Shown here piece by piece: positions 23,201 to 34,799 of a stretch of 64,000 bases of DNA. The first letter of the stretch is position 1; every line of letters begins with the position of its first letter. A program made the position numbers and the translations under genes. The notes beneath the pieces were generated by a model that worked only from the letters and a program-made list of their open reading frames with translations, did not search any database and was not told the DNA's origin. Origin of the DNA: Nageia nagi (lineage: Eukaryota; Pinophyta). The DNA lies in contig JBITNC010000001.1 in the NCBI GenBank assembly GCA_050084985.1, positions 4,216,001 to 4,280,000 of the forward strand. The letters are read 5' to 3'.

Positions 23201-23446
23201 ATATTTTACAAGATACATGATCTATACATAGCTTCATGATTACAAGATATGTAAAGATTAATAAAAAAAACTTACTTATGCAAGCTTTGTATTTGAATGT
23301 TTTTCCTTCCCCTATAGCTTGTCACTTGCGTTCTTCTTTGCTCCTTGATAGCCTTAGAAACTTTCATCGAATGTTTGCTTTGAATTTGATGATTATGTCT
23401 ATGAAATATAGTAATAACTATTTTTATGCAATAGTCCTTTAATTAT
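20276..23446. other. No recognisable feature
   Basis: AT-rich sequence of about 3.2 kb. I see no domain, LTR boundary, RNA gene or tandem repeat that I can support on either strand. Confidence 0.5.
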
Positions 23447-23560
23447 GTGTGATATTTGTTTACTTAGTGTGATAGTCATGTGATAGTGGCTAACTTTTGT
23501 GTGATATTTGTTTACTTAGTGCAATAGTCATTTGATAGTGGCTTACTTTTGTGTCATATT
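23447..23560. repeat. 52-bp tandem repeat, 2.2 copies
   Basis: The unit begins GTGTGATATTTGTTTACTTA and occurs at 23447-23498 and 23499-23550, with a partial third copy. The two full copies differ at a handful of bases. Confidence 0.9.
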
Positions 23561-24044
23561 ATATGATTAATATGATTGATATTAATGTGATTAATATGGC
23601 AATCAAATTTAAATTCAAATTTCATCAGATGGGAAAAGATTTACATACCAAGAAATGAATATTGGGTCCATGCCATGGGTTGGATAGTACGATAACATCA
23701 CATGCTATTACTAGCAAAGGATGGGTAGAAAGATAAATAGTTAACCATTAGACTATTTCTATGGGATAATCATTGATTGCACTAGGTAAACTACAATATA
23801 GGTGATAGATAACTATAGCCATTCACAACCTCCACTCTCATGCATGAATACATTGCATTCCACCCAAAATCTAGCACCTAGCCTAATTGAGTATCTCCCT
23901 CCTCCAAATATTGCCCACATCCATACAAGCTAATCTATGTCACTCCCACTATATTCAATGAGGATCTTAGGAAAGGTGAATTGATATGGTTTCACTAAAA
24001 CTATTATTCATTGTATTTCATGAACCCTTCACAGCCTTGTGAAT
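23561..24044. other. No recognisable feature
   Basis: AT-rich flank of the gypsy element that starts at 24050. Nothing is recognised on either strand. Confidence 0.5.
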
Positions 24045-24049
24045 ATTAC
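24045..24049. repeat. Left target-site duplication ATTAC
   Basis: It matches ATTAT at 33490-33494 in four of five positions. This fits an old 5-bp duplication with one C-to-T change. Confidence 0.65.
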
Positions 24050-24743
24050 TGTAGACCCAAAATAATTTAATTAATTGTTAATGGGGTTAATTAATGCACT
24101 ATTGGTCTACTTTATTTTTATTGTTGCATATATATAGAATATGAAAATAATGATTAAAAGGAATAAATGTTCATTTTATCCCAATCATATATTTAATTAA
24201 TTAATGACATAATACGTCAAGAACAAACATGCATTCGTACATTAGCACATCATTAGCATCCTATATGTGGCACATCGTTGATGACATGGAATAAGAAAAA
24301 TAAAAAGTGTGATAAGAAATGTAAAGATGCTTGAACAAATGAATAATCATATAATAAATATGTAATAATGATAAGAAATGTTGTTCACTTGTTATAGATA
24401 TGATATTTGCAAGGATCTCCCTTAGGTCCTACTCTTCATTCTCTCTTCATTTGCCTTTGGTATTATCATGGCTTCTATAATATCCTGTAGCCTTGATAAT
24501 GATTTGCTATCACCCTTCTCTTCAGATATGATCCCCATTTTCTTTCTTTTTGTCCCCCTTTTATTATGTTTCCTTTGATATTCTTTTATAACAACATTTC
24601 TATTATAAGATTTGACCCCTAGGTAATGATATAATGGTCCATCACATGGATTACATAACTTTTTAACCCCCTTTTACATAATACATCATTGAGATTCTAA
24701 AATAAATTATTTAATAAATAATAACTCATTTTTAGCATTTACA
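24050..24743 (-). repeat. 3' LTR of the gypsy element (left copy)
   Basis: On the plus strand it runs from TGTAGACCCAAAATAATT to ...AGCATTTACA, so both ends read TG...CA. It aligns along its whole length with 32798-33489. Confidence 0.85.
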
Positions 24744-24753
24744 TTTTTCCCTT
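24744..24753 (-). other. Polypurine tract of the gypsy element
   Basis: The minus strand reads AAGGGAAAAA directly before the 3' LTR start. This is the expected position for plus-strand priming and it fixes the orientation. Confidence 0.65.
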
Positions 24754-25332
24754 ATTTGGAGGTGTGATTGAAGCAATGAAATTACATGTCCAAAGAAGAA
24801 GTGTAGAAGAAATATTTTTAAGAACTTTAAACTCTTTGTTGCACTGCCCCTTATTCATGATTATGATGATGAGGGTTCCTTGCTACCCCCTTTTGACTTG
24901 GATTCCTTAGGAAAGGTCCTTGAATGGTGCAACCAGGGAAAAACTTTGATGAAGAGTCTCTCTCTAGGAATGATGTTATGTAGATGATGGGAATAATTGC
25001 GATGGTGTAGCTAGATGATTCCATATCCAATTTTGGAGATGGGAGATGTGATTTTGCCTGTTGTACTATTTGAACCATGAATTTTTCCATTCTATCATGT
25101 TTTATACTTAGGAACCATTCACAATTATGTCCATGCTTTGAAACAAATAGGATTCACTTTGACTGTGATGAAATATTGATGAAATGGATGCTACTGATGT
25201 CATAAGAAATAGTGTGCATGCCATTGATGACATGGGAATATTTGTATTTTCTTCTACTCTTCAACATGTAAAAACCTACAATGAAGTGTTAGTCATAAAA
25301 AATAGGGTGAATGCATAGTGAGTTTCATTATA

Positions 25333-26070
25333 CATTGATGATGAGTCAATTTCAACAATCTACTAATAGCTGCATCATTAGTTTGTCTTTTAAGTGAGTG
25401 AACTTTCACTAGCCATGTCATTGGCCATCAATGATCATACATTTTATATATATGATCCAAAGACATTATGCTTTGGATGGATTCAAAGCAAAAACCATAT
25501 AGATACATAGCAAGTTACATCATCTATTGGAGATAATCAAATGTTAACATCTTGCTCATGGGTACATCATCAGTTTACTTTTAAGTGAGTGAACTCTCAC
25601 TAGCCATGTTGTTGGCCATCGATGATCATAAATTTTATGTCTATGATCTAAATACATTATGCTTTGGATTGGTTTAAAGCAAAAATCATGTGGATACAAA
25701 ACAAGTTACATCATCCATTGGATATGATCCAATGTCAACACCTTACTCATGGTTGTGTCATTAGTTTACTTTTAAGTGAGTGAACTCTCACTAGCTATGT
25801 CATTAGTCATTAGTGATCATATGTTTTATGTATATGATTTGAATACATTATGCTTTAGATTGGTTCAAAGTAAAAACCATGTGGATACATAGCTAGTTGC
25901 ATCATCCATTGGAGATGATACAATGTCAACACCTTACTCATAGCTACATCATCTATTTACTTTTAAGTGAGTGAACTCTCACTATCCATGTCGTTGGCCA
26001 TTGGAATTCATATGTTTTAATGTATATGACTTAAAGACATTATTCTATGTAGCAAGGATGGAAAAAATAT
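25333..26070. repeat. 191-bp tandem array, nearly four copies
   Basis: The anchor TAAGTGAGTGAACT recurs at 25391, 25582, 25773 and 25964, exactly 191 bp apart each time. Copies also share a block containing ATACATTATGCTTTRGAT and one reading CATCCATTGGAGATGAT. The fourth copy decays after about 26000. The array sits in what would be the 3' untranslated region of the gypsy element. Confidence 0.92.
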
Positions 26071-27530
26071 AATATTTACATAGTTTTTGAGTGACCCACA
26101 CTAGTGATATCCTATAATAGATACAATATTTGCTCATGCAGGACCATGGCTATGAAAAATGATCATTATTTTTTCAAGGAACTATGCTTCAAATCCATTA
26201 TTCATATGATCATCAATAAAGTATAGAATAAAATCAATGAGAAAATAACTGAGTTTCAACCATTTAGTGTTCTTACAACTTAATGTGTATAGATTTTCAA
26301 AAAGACCCACACCATTGGCAGTGTGCAATGTGCTAAATTTGTTGATCCTATCTTCAACAATAGTGATCATTGTCCTAAACAAATATCATTTCCATAAAGA
26401 GATTATAAAATAACATCAAAATATAATGAAATATTGACATGCCCTAGCTTTTGAGATTTGTAGCAATTTTAGGCCACTAGAGGCACAAAATTGCCCATTT
26501 TGTGTGTAGAATTTTGGATAGCTAGTATCAACCATATTTTTGTATCATTTTAATATCTTGTAATGGTAGGGTGATATTAAGAATTTGTAGTACCAATTTT
26601 TGGAACATGTTCAAGATAGCAACATTTGCAAACATTTAAAATCCATCATTCTAGTGTACATGATATTCATGTAATATTTGCATAGAATCATGAGAAAAAT
26701 ATAAGGCAAGAAATTATCTAAAAGTATGCCCAATTTATCATTTTGCACACTACTAGTAGCATTTAAAAGGATGAACGAACACCCAAATCAAATGGCACCC
26801 ACAATTGATGATGAGGTATGATTTTTGCACATACTTACACTCATTAATAATCAAGATTTTGAAAGATAAAATTTTAATGTACCATACCAATAAGGCCAAA
26901 TATTCATAACACAATTACACATCATACAATGATATTAAAGTGTCATTCATCATTCCAAAAATTTGCAAATAAGTGGAATTGAAGAAGCACCTTTTAAATT
27001 TTGCCTAATTTTTCCATTTTCACACCACTAATGAAATAGATTTAATACAAACATTATTTAAAAATTCAAATGCTATGCTTTCAACCCAAGATGAGTAGTA
27101 GGCCTTCGAATTAATTTAATGTGTTATTTTGAGCCATTTCTCCTTGGTTTTATGCATACCTCATGAAAATGGATGTGGCTGATGGCATGAAAAATTGTTA
27201 TTTCATGTGTTCAAAAAGAGATGTTAGGCACTTAAAATATTTTCAAGCATTTTGGGCATACAAAATAATGATTCTACATACCTTAGGATGAAAAAAAGTG
27301 ATGCCTTGGTTTCTAGGTCAAAAGTCAACCTATATAAGAAAATTTAGAAAATAAAAAGTCATTTTAACTTTTTCACTTTCTTGATTCAATGCTCTAGTTT
27401 TCTAGCCCTCCTTATGCAACAAAGTGCTTCCATATTGTCATATTTCTACATGTTTCTTATGTATATTAGAGTACTAACTATATTTTGACCTTGGGGATCT
27501 TACTTCTTACCATTTTGACCCATTCTACCA
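26071..27530. other. Non-coding interior of the gypsy element
   Basis: No domain is recognised in any frame between the 191-bp array and the antisense PMD remnant. pol would be expected upstream of this position in the element, and no trace of it is seen here or in 29510-30450. Confidence 0.5.
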
Positions 27531-27539
27531 ATGATAGAT

Positions 27540-29502
27540 GGTGATTAGAGGAAAATCAATCATCTAATTATTGATAGATGTGGTCACATTGCTGAATTAC
27601 TATGCTCTCTCCCATATGACCATACAATGAGTTATTTGTTATTGTGTAGTTTTATTTTTATTTATTATTTTCAATTTTGGACTTTTATTTTGCCACCTAG
27701 GCTTATCTTTTTCACATTTTTTTAGTGCAAGAGTGCAAGGTCCTTATATGAGGAGGCCCTATGACTATAGTTGTGCTTGAGAAAGTGTGGACATGGCCAA
27801 GGATTGCACATATATATGACATCTTAGATAGATGCAATCTTACAAATTTAGTGATTGCTAGGCATATCTAATAGGATTTACCTCTTTTTATAGATCTAGA
27901 AGAGTGCTAGGACCTTGATTGCAACACATTTCACCTAACCCCAAGTGAAATTTTACTCACCTTAACATGTACTAGATTTGGGGTGTTCCCATGAGGGGGA
28001 GTTTAGTTTAGCAGTGGGAGCTTGCAAAAAATAATTTCCATGAGCAAGAGGCTTTATGGATTACAAATGAGGTGAACCATGATTAGGAGCATCAAGCTAC
28101 TCATCTTGTAGAGGTGTATCAATTTGTTCTAGTAGGGCACCATCTTTGGCTATATATTATAGCCATTATAGCTGCATACATGTGTTTGGATAAGACTAGT
28201 TCAGTTTTTCCACTTAGTATGGTATGTGTTGTTAAGTAGATATGTGAGTGTGGGATCTAGTTTGCATGGGTTCTAGTAGTTCTAGCTTAGTTATATAGAT
28301 ACTTGTACAACTTTATGAGTATTGATAAAATCAACATTATGATTGCTCATGCAGCCTACTACAAATTTGGTCCTATGAGCACATAGCTATTGTGCAACCT
28401 ATGGGTTTATAGAGAGCTTGGGAGGACCAAAATGATATAGCTCTTATTTATTAGACTTCATTTTCTAATGGATACAAGTATCCACACTCCATAGAGGCCT
28501 ATAGGAGGGAGATTGATAGGTTACAAGTTGAGGACCTTATTTGAGTCTACTTTTAGGACTTTGTTTGGCATTTGGACATGCATTAGCTTATGTGGGTCTT
28601 CCAACATTACTTTCTATAGATACAAAGAAAGATTATTGAGCCATACCACCTTGGTCACATTTTTTTATATTTCAACATACATCAAGATATCCCACTTGTG
28701 CCCATAGCATATAGGCAATATCTAGTAGAGAGAGACTTGCTTGCAAGATCATTAATGATAACTACATGGAGGACTACTTGAGAGGAGCCATGGGTTATGG
28801 ATGTAGCTACACATATTTTTATGGCTCTTGATGTTTCCCATAATTATGCTACATGGTTAGGCATGGGTGAGGATGATAGTAGCAATGAGGTGGATGCCAG
28901 TGAGGGATTAGCAGAGGATGACCCTAACTAGGTCAATAATCTAATCCATGATGTACCTCCTTAGGAGGGAGAGGGAGTAGGTGGTTTGGCTATTATTTTT
29001 GTAGCTTCCCTAACACTAGGTAAAATGGTAGCTTAGCTTTGTAATTTTATTAATTTTCATATTTTGTTTAGAACTACAAAGTGAATAATCTTATTTTATT
29101 TATGTAATAGGAGCTACAAATGCTAAGATTCCCTCTTTGGAGGTAGAGGTTGCTATATTGAGGCCCAACTTACTACACTATAGGCTACCCTTTAAATAAA
29201 GGATGCCCAAATAGCAACATTAGAGTAGTCTATGAAGAGGCTACAAGACCATTTGAGCATGCCTCCTCTTGACCAATAGTGGGCCTTTATTCAGGTCTAA
29301 ATTGATAAGATTGAGGCCAAGGAGAGGGAGATCATGGCCTTGAAGGTTAATTATGCTCACACAAAGACCCTTATTAAGAGCCATGGAGTGACGATGAGCG
29401 AGCTCTTTCGAGATACATCAGCCATAGGGGCCAATAGAAATAATAGTTGTATGGTTAGATCTAGGACTGATACTACTAGCAGTGGTAGTAGTGCCCACCC
29501 CT
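27540..29502 (+). pseudogene. Plant mobile domain (PMD) protein remnant, antisense in the gypsy element
   Basis: Several conserved PMD (aminotransferase-like) blocks appear in order on the plus strand. Near 27910-27985 it reads DLDCNTFHLTPSEILLTLTC then TRFGVFP. Near 28250-28400 are a FAWVLVVLA-LYRYLY block and YYKFGPMSTQLLC. Near 28495-28740 are EAYRREIDRLQVEDLI, then KIIEPYHLGHI, then NIHQDIPLVPIAYRQYLVER. The C-terminal part (about 29100-29502) looks coiled-coil-like and ends with a Ser/Thr-rich tail (SSGSSAHP) and a stop. Many stops and frameshifts are present. The gene runs opposite to gag. Extra antisense genes between pol and the 3' LTR are established in Tat-lineage gypsy elements, and PMDs are known from both host genes and transposons. 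A separate MULE-borne PMD inserted here is a less likely alternative. Confidence 0.7.
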
Positions 29503-29509
29503 AGCATGA

Positions 29510-30450
29510 TTGTAGGACTAAGGCCCATTGTATATTATGTACTATTTTTTAATAGAGATATATATATGATTTTTTTTTGGACTCAAATACTTGTGCTAAT
29601 TGCAATGTTTTCTATTTTGTTACTTTTTATAAATGTTTGTAACTTTCTATTGCTAATTACTTAACATTATGAGTTTGCAATTTAATATGTGAACCTAATA
29701 ATGAATTTTAGCCTAAAATATATAACAGGAAAAAATGAACTTAAAATTCATGATTAAAACATGAAAATGAAACAAGTAATCACAATAAAAACATACATGC
29801 AATATAATGAATAATGATACCAATCAACCTACCCTAATCAAGTTAGGTTCCAAATTACCAAAGGGGTCCAAATGAAGAAGTGCAAGTTTTTTCTAGTAGA
29901 CAACATGAAACCCAATGTGAGATTGGTTCATTATGCTTAAAAATATTCCTAGAAGATAGAAATACTATCCTTAAAGATTCTATCCTAGGAAATGTATGTT
30001 GCTAATGGCATGAAATAGGGCTTGCATAGTGTATTTAGAACTGACTTAGCCCAAGGAGAAAAAAGAAAAACATAGGAACATACAAAAATAGAATTGAAAT
30101 GCATTGTACATATGCAAAAAATTACTTAAGATGCATGAAAACATGAAAAAGAACCTACCTAACTAATATACATTATTTGTGAATATGAGGAAACTTAAGT
30201 AATTACTTTGCATACCTGAGGAGATTTTTCTACCCAAATACACTTCACAGAGGTAGAGACAAAAAGAGGCACCTTTGGTTTAATGATTTCCACACCATTA
30301 TCATCATACAAATAGTGTTGGATGCTACTGATGATGTTCATTTTGACCCTATTTCTAACCCTATTGTGAGGAGTATGCCCGTATCAATGATGGTTAGCAA
30401 AATAATGACATAATTCATTGGAAACAGTCATCATGTTGATACAACCTCTT
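29510..30450. other. Gap where gypsy pol would be expected
   Basis: Between the gag end and the antisense PMD end there is less than 1 kb and no recognisable protease, RT, RNase H or integrase motif. A large deletion, or descent from a non-autonomous lineage, would explain it. Confidence 0.5.
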
Positions 30451-30452
30451 AG

Positions 30453-31602
30453 TTATGAAGAAGGTAGAGGATTAGTGAAGACATTTAGTTGCTCATTGTC
30501 AGGATATACAAGTCTCACTTTCTCAATTGGTTTAGCATCCATCTTGATAGCTCCTTTATCAATGAAATCATTTATAATATGCTTGAGAGACCTAAAATTG
30601 CATGTTATATATCTAGGTACCCTATGATAATTATAAAATTCTTCATAGTGAAAATGCTTAGGCACACCATTAAGGAACTTGGGCTCAATAATAGGAGGAA
30701 ACTCAATAAGTTCTTCATCCAACAAAATATTAAGAATATTATCAACAATATCAGTCAAAGGGGTAAATTGTTGCCTATATTTAAGGCTAGTTTTGCATTT
30801 ATGAGTAACATTATTTTCTTCATACCTATTGACATTTTTAGGGATTAATTTCTTATGATGAGTGTTATCATTATTTTTCATAGCATACAATTTTTTAATA
30901 CATGGGTCTTTGTTGATAACTATATCTATCATGTCTCCTAGTGACATATCAAGCTTAGAGATGAAAAATAGTTTATATATAGGCAAGAGACCACTTACAA
31001 AAGCATATTTTAGATCTTTTTCAATCATATTTATTCTATTAGCCATTTGTTTCCATATTTTTACAAAGTCTTTAACAAATTGATTAGGAAGATGCTTAAT
31101 TTTGCACAAATCCTTAAAATAGACTTTCTCAGCAATATTATACCTAAAGTTTTGCAGGAATAAATGAGTCAAATGTTCATACCTATCAATGTTATTTTTT
31201 AGGAAGCTAAAAATACCATTTGAGTGCATCATCTTTCATACTATGGGAGATCAATTTAGCTAACAAGTCTCTATCATGCATATATTCAATAGCTTGTTCT
31301 TGGAACTTCCTAACATGCATCTTAGGATCAGGCATACCATCAAACTTAGTAAATTTGACACTCTTTTTCCTAGGAAGGATATTAGCAAGAATTATATCAA
31401 TTAGATGCCTCTTGATATAAGACAATAAATGATCTTCATTAACCAAGGTATTTTGAGATGCTAAATTGCTAATATTGGTTGAGTTAATTTTTGGGTATAG
31501 TGGTGGGGTTTGAGGTGGACTATGAGGTGGGCTATGAGGTGGACTATGAGATGGGATTATTTTATGTGTATCTTGTATCTTTTTAAGTTCAACCTTGTTC
31601 AA
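30453..31602 (-). pseudogene. Gypsy gag remnant
   Basis: Two overlapping minus-strand frames (31602-31207 and 31232-30453) make one gag broken by a frameshift near 31220. The first frame has a short Pro-rich repeat (HSPPHSPP), then KFTKFDGMPDPKMHVRKFQE and KDDALKWYF. These are hallmarks of the retrotransposon gag domain. The second continues with FVKIWKQMANRI and FVSGLLPIYK, and near its end has VYPDNEQ and NPLP, a tail style I associate with Tat-lineage gag. It would package the element RNA. The two frames are otherwise open for about 385 codons, unusually well preserved for an element with roughly 12% LTR divergence. Confidence 0.8.
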
Positions 31603-31689
31603 AGAAACAAATGTACCTATGTGGTTAACCCTCTCATGCTCTAATTTATCTAGTATTTCAGCTAGGACTTTTAACTATTTTTGCAGGAG

Positions 31690-32731
31690 TTATACTAACT
31701 AGTAGTATCTTGAACTTCAAGAAGGATACTATTTTTGATGTGATGTTATTATAATGTCCAATTGGGTTGTAACTTGTAAGCTTCATTAATCATTTTATTA
31801 AGTTTTTGGTTGATAAGAGTTTTAGGATCTTCCTCTTGTACAATATTCTTATCTTTAGAATTTGTACCTTTTTTAAAATGATCAGGCTTAAGGATGAGGT
31901 AGCTATAGTCTTCATCATATTCCTCCTAGGCATCATGTTGAGCATTATCTTCATAAATATTCTCCTTTTTTGGTTTCTTTCCCTCTATATTGGTCTCCAA
32001 TATAGGATTTATTTTAGCTATTTTCATGTTGCTAGAAACATTGTCATAGTTTGGCATGCTGCTAGAGTCATCCTTTTTGTGATTATATGCCTTCCATTTC
32101 GATATTCCTATAATTTCATAAGAAAATAGGCTCTACTAGAGTCATATTTTTATGATTATATGCCTTCCATTTTGATATTCCTATAATTTCATAAGAAAAT
32201 TGGCTATCTTCTAATTTTTCAACCATATAACATTCTTTGATTAACTCATAGTTAGTCAAAATATTAATCACAAGAGGAGCATTGTTTGTAAGATATTATT
32301 CAAGTTTTTTTTCTATCATATAACACTTCTTGAATAGACCTATCATAACAAGGTATTCTATCCAATTACAAAATTTTATCTGCACTATTAGAAGAGTTTG
32401 AACAAGTTTCCCTATTCTCAAATTTGGAAGGTTCAATGGTAGCATATCCCTTAGAAGTTTCACTAATAATATCAATTTTCTTGCTAGAGTGTGAGGATTT
32501 AGTGTCACTATGAGAATTAGGAAGAGGTACTTGGATAGATAAATCAAATTTTTGTCTAAAATGCCTCCTAATATCAATAAATTGCACTTTGGATTTAGAC
32601 ATTTTAGGATTTCTTGTATTAAGTTCCATCTTTGGGATATAGGTAGAACAAACCCTAGTTTTATCATTCTCTTTGGTTACTATTCGAAGAGCTTCATATA
32701 AATGAACAAATATTAATGAAAATGGATTCAT
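31690..32731 (-). pseudogene. Leader frame upstream of gypsy gag
   Basis: A 121-codon open stretch (32731-32366) lies between the 5' LTR and gag. It is Lys/Ser-rich (MNPFSLIFVHLYEALRIVTK at the start) with no recognised domain. Downstream the frame is broken by a 74-bp tandem duplication. It may be the N-terminal extension of gag or a small extra frame. Confidence 0.35.
32062..32209. repeat. 74-bp tandem duplication in the gypsy leader
   Basis: Copies at 32062-32135 and 32136-32209 both begin CTAGAGTCAT and contain ATATGCCTTCCATTT. They differ at only a few positions, so the duplication is much younger than the element. Since 74 is not a multiple of three it shifts any reading frame. Confidence 0.9.
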
Positions 32732-32797
32732 GACTTCTTAGAATAAATTTCCCTAGACATATTCTTAGGTGTGTAAGCACATTGGGTTCACTAAAAA

Positions 32798-33489
32798 TGT
32801 AGACCCAAAATAATGCAATTAATTATTAATGGGGTTAATTAATGCATGATTGGTCTACTTTATTTTTATTGTTGCATATATTTGGAATATGAAAATAATG
32901 ATTAAAATGAATACATGTTTATTTTATCCCAATAGAATATTAAATTAATTAATGACATCATACATCAAGAACAAATATGCAATCATACATTAGCATGTCA
33001 TTAGTGGCCTATATGTGGCATGTTATTGACGACATGGAATAAGCAAAATTAAAAGTGTGATAATAAATGTAAATATGCTTGAAGAAACAAATAATCATAT
33101 AATGAATATGAAATAATGATAATAAATTATGTTCACTTGTTACATATATGATATTCATAAGGATCTCCCTTAAGTCCTACTCTTCATTTGTCTTTGGTCT
33201 TTTCATGGCTTCTGTAATGTCTTGTAGCCTTGATAATAATATTCTATCTCCCTTCTCTTCGAAGATGATCCCTTTTTATTTCTTTTTATCCCCCTTTTAT
33301 TGTGTTGCCTTTGATATTCTTGCATAGTAGCATTTCTATTACAATATTTGACCCTTAGATCATGATATAATGGTCCATTACATGGATTACATAGCTTTGG
33401 GTATTTTTAAACCCTTTTTTACATAATACATCATTAAGGTTCTAAAATGAATTATTTAATAAATAATAATTCATTTTTAGGCATCTAAA
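32798..33489 (-). repeat. 5' LTR of the gypsy element (right copy)
   Basis: It runs from TGTAGACCCAAAATAATG to about GCATCTAAA on the plus strand and is collinear with 24050-24743. The outer end has lost its terminal dinucleotide. No primer-binding site could be assigned with confidence just inside it. Confidence 0.82.
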
Positions 33490-33494
33490 ATTAT
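33490..33494. repeat. Right target-site duplication ATTAT
   Basis: Four of five bases match 24045-24049. The LTR end was placed by aligning the two LTR copies, not by this match. Confidence 0.6.
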
Positions 33495-34300
33495 AGTCCA
33501 TGAAATATCATTTGTATTCCTCCTCATAGCTAGCCAAGCTTGTGGTTATGCATTCTCTCCTCACTAGTCTTGAACACTCATGTGCACCTCATCACTTCCA
33601 AAAATAAAAAAGTAGTTAATTCATCCACAAGTGGAAGCAAATGGAATTCAAACATTAAAATTGAAATTCCAACATAAGTTTTGAAAAATGTAATATTTAC
33701 CAATGAAAAGTTATTGAAGGAAGATAAATTTAAATATTTTCCCAAACTCATATTAAAATCATTGGAAGTAATTCTACTTTGTTCGCTCAATCTCAAATTA
33801 ATGAGCCTAATGACTAATCAAAATTTTTTATTAATAGATGCCCACCAACATTTTTTTGAATGAAAATGCTAATTATATTAAATAAAAGTAGTCCATATAA
33901 AGGAGATTGTGGGTGGAATTAAAACACACCCTTGGAGAAACCATCCCAACCCTAACTCAAGTTGGAAGAACAAAAATATAACCAGACCAAACTACTATAT
34001 AAGAGATTTACCAAGCACGATAAAAAATCATTATATGCCAAAGCCAAAAACAAAATTTAAGATCCATAATAAAGAGTTCCTTGAGGAGGCACATCTTTAG
34101 ATTACATGTTTTCCCACATGTTTGTTGGAATTAGGTGGATGTCCCACCCATCATCTTTATGAATATAAGTGGTTGCATTAAAGGAATACCTATTTTCATC
34201 TCCCCATCCATAGGCCAGTGAAGGATATAGGGTTTACAAAGTATCCCACCCATGAGAAGCATTCAAATCATCCCTTAACCTAACATTAGTGGTTCCCTCC
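33495..34300. other. Unassigned sequence between the gypsy and LINE elements
   Basis: AT-rich sequence with no recognised domain. The LINE 3' end with its A-tail (a T-run on the plus strand) should lie here, but I cannot pick a convincing one. Confidence 0.4.
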
Positions 34301-34799
34301 CCCCACCGTACTTGATTATTAGACTATAAAATGTTACTTCCACCACATTGTCATGATGAACATGACCTAGGATCAGGGATAGGAAGATGAAATGAAGAGG
34401 GCTATGATTGGTATCACCCTCTAGAGGGTGAGCATGGGAGCTTAGAAGGATGTTATTGTGAACACAACCAAGACTACCATGCCAAAGGTTCCTCCACATC
34501 TAGAGATAATTGATTGAGAGAATAAAGTACATTTTCCTAATAATCCATTAAGGCATGAAAATGGCTCACCTTCATCTCCACTTTGGCCTCTTCACTGTAG
34601 ATATGAAACTAGGTATCCAAGAAAACCTCAATTTTATTAGTTAGAGAAAAGGAAATTGAAGCTTCTTATTGCTGAAAAATAGTCTTGTTGTGCACTTTCC
34701 AAACATGAAACATAAAGCTAATTCTAAAAATTTTCCAAACATCTAACAACAAAATTTTCATGTGCATAAAATTCCTAAGTAAATAATGAACCTAAGAAA

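Larger units (their letters stand above)
24050..33489 (-). mobile_element. Old Ty3/gypsy (Tat-like) element lacking pol
   Basis: Two similar repeats of about 690 bp face the same way at 24050-24743 and 32798-33489, flanked by a near-perfect 5-bp duplication. Minus-strand orientation follows from gag lying next to the right LTR and from a purine tract AAGGGAAAAA next to the left LTR. In element order: 5' LTR (33489-32798), leader frame, gag, a non-coding stretch, a PMD remnant in antisense, a 191-bp tandem array, purine tract, 3' LTR. I found no protease, RT, RNase H or integrase, so the copy is non-autonomous. LTR divergence by eye is about one base in eight, roughly a hundred times that of the young copia. 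The Tat assignment rests on the gag style, the antisense extra gene and the repetitive 3' region. Confidence 0.8.

Noticed and set aside
24851-25090. 79-codon minus-strand frame next to the gypsy 3' LTR
   Set aside because: No recognised domain, in a region of untranslated character; treated as chance.
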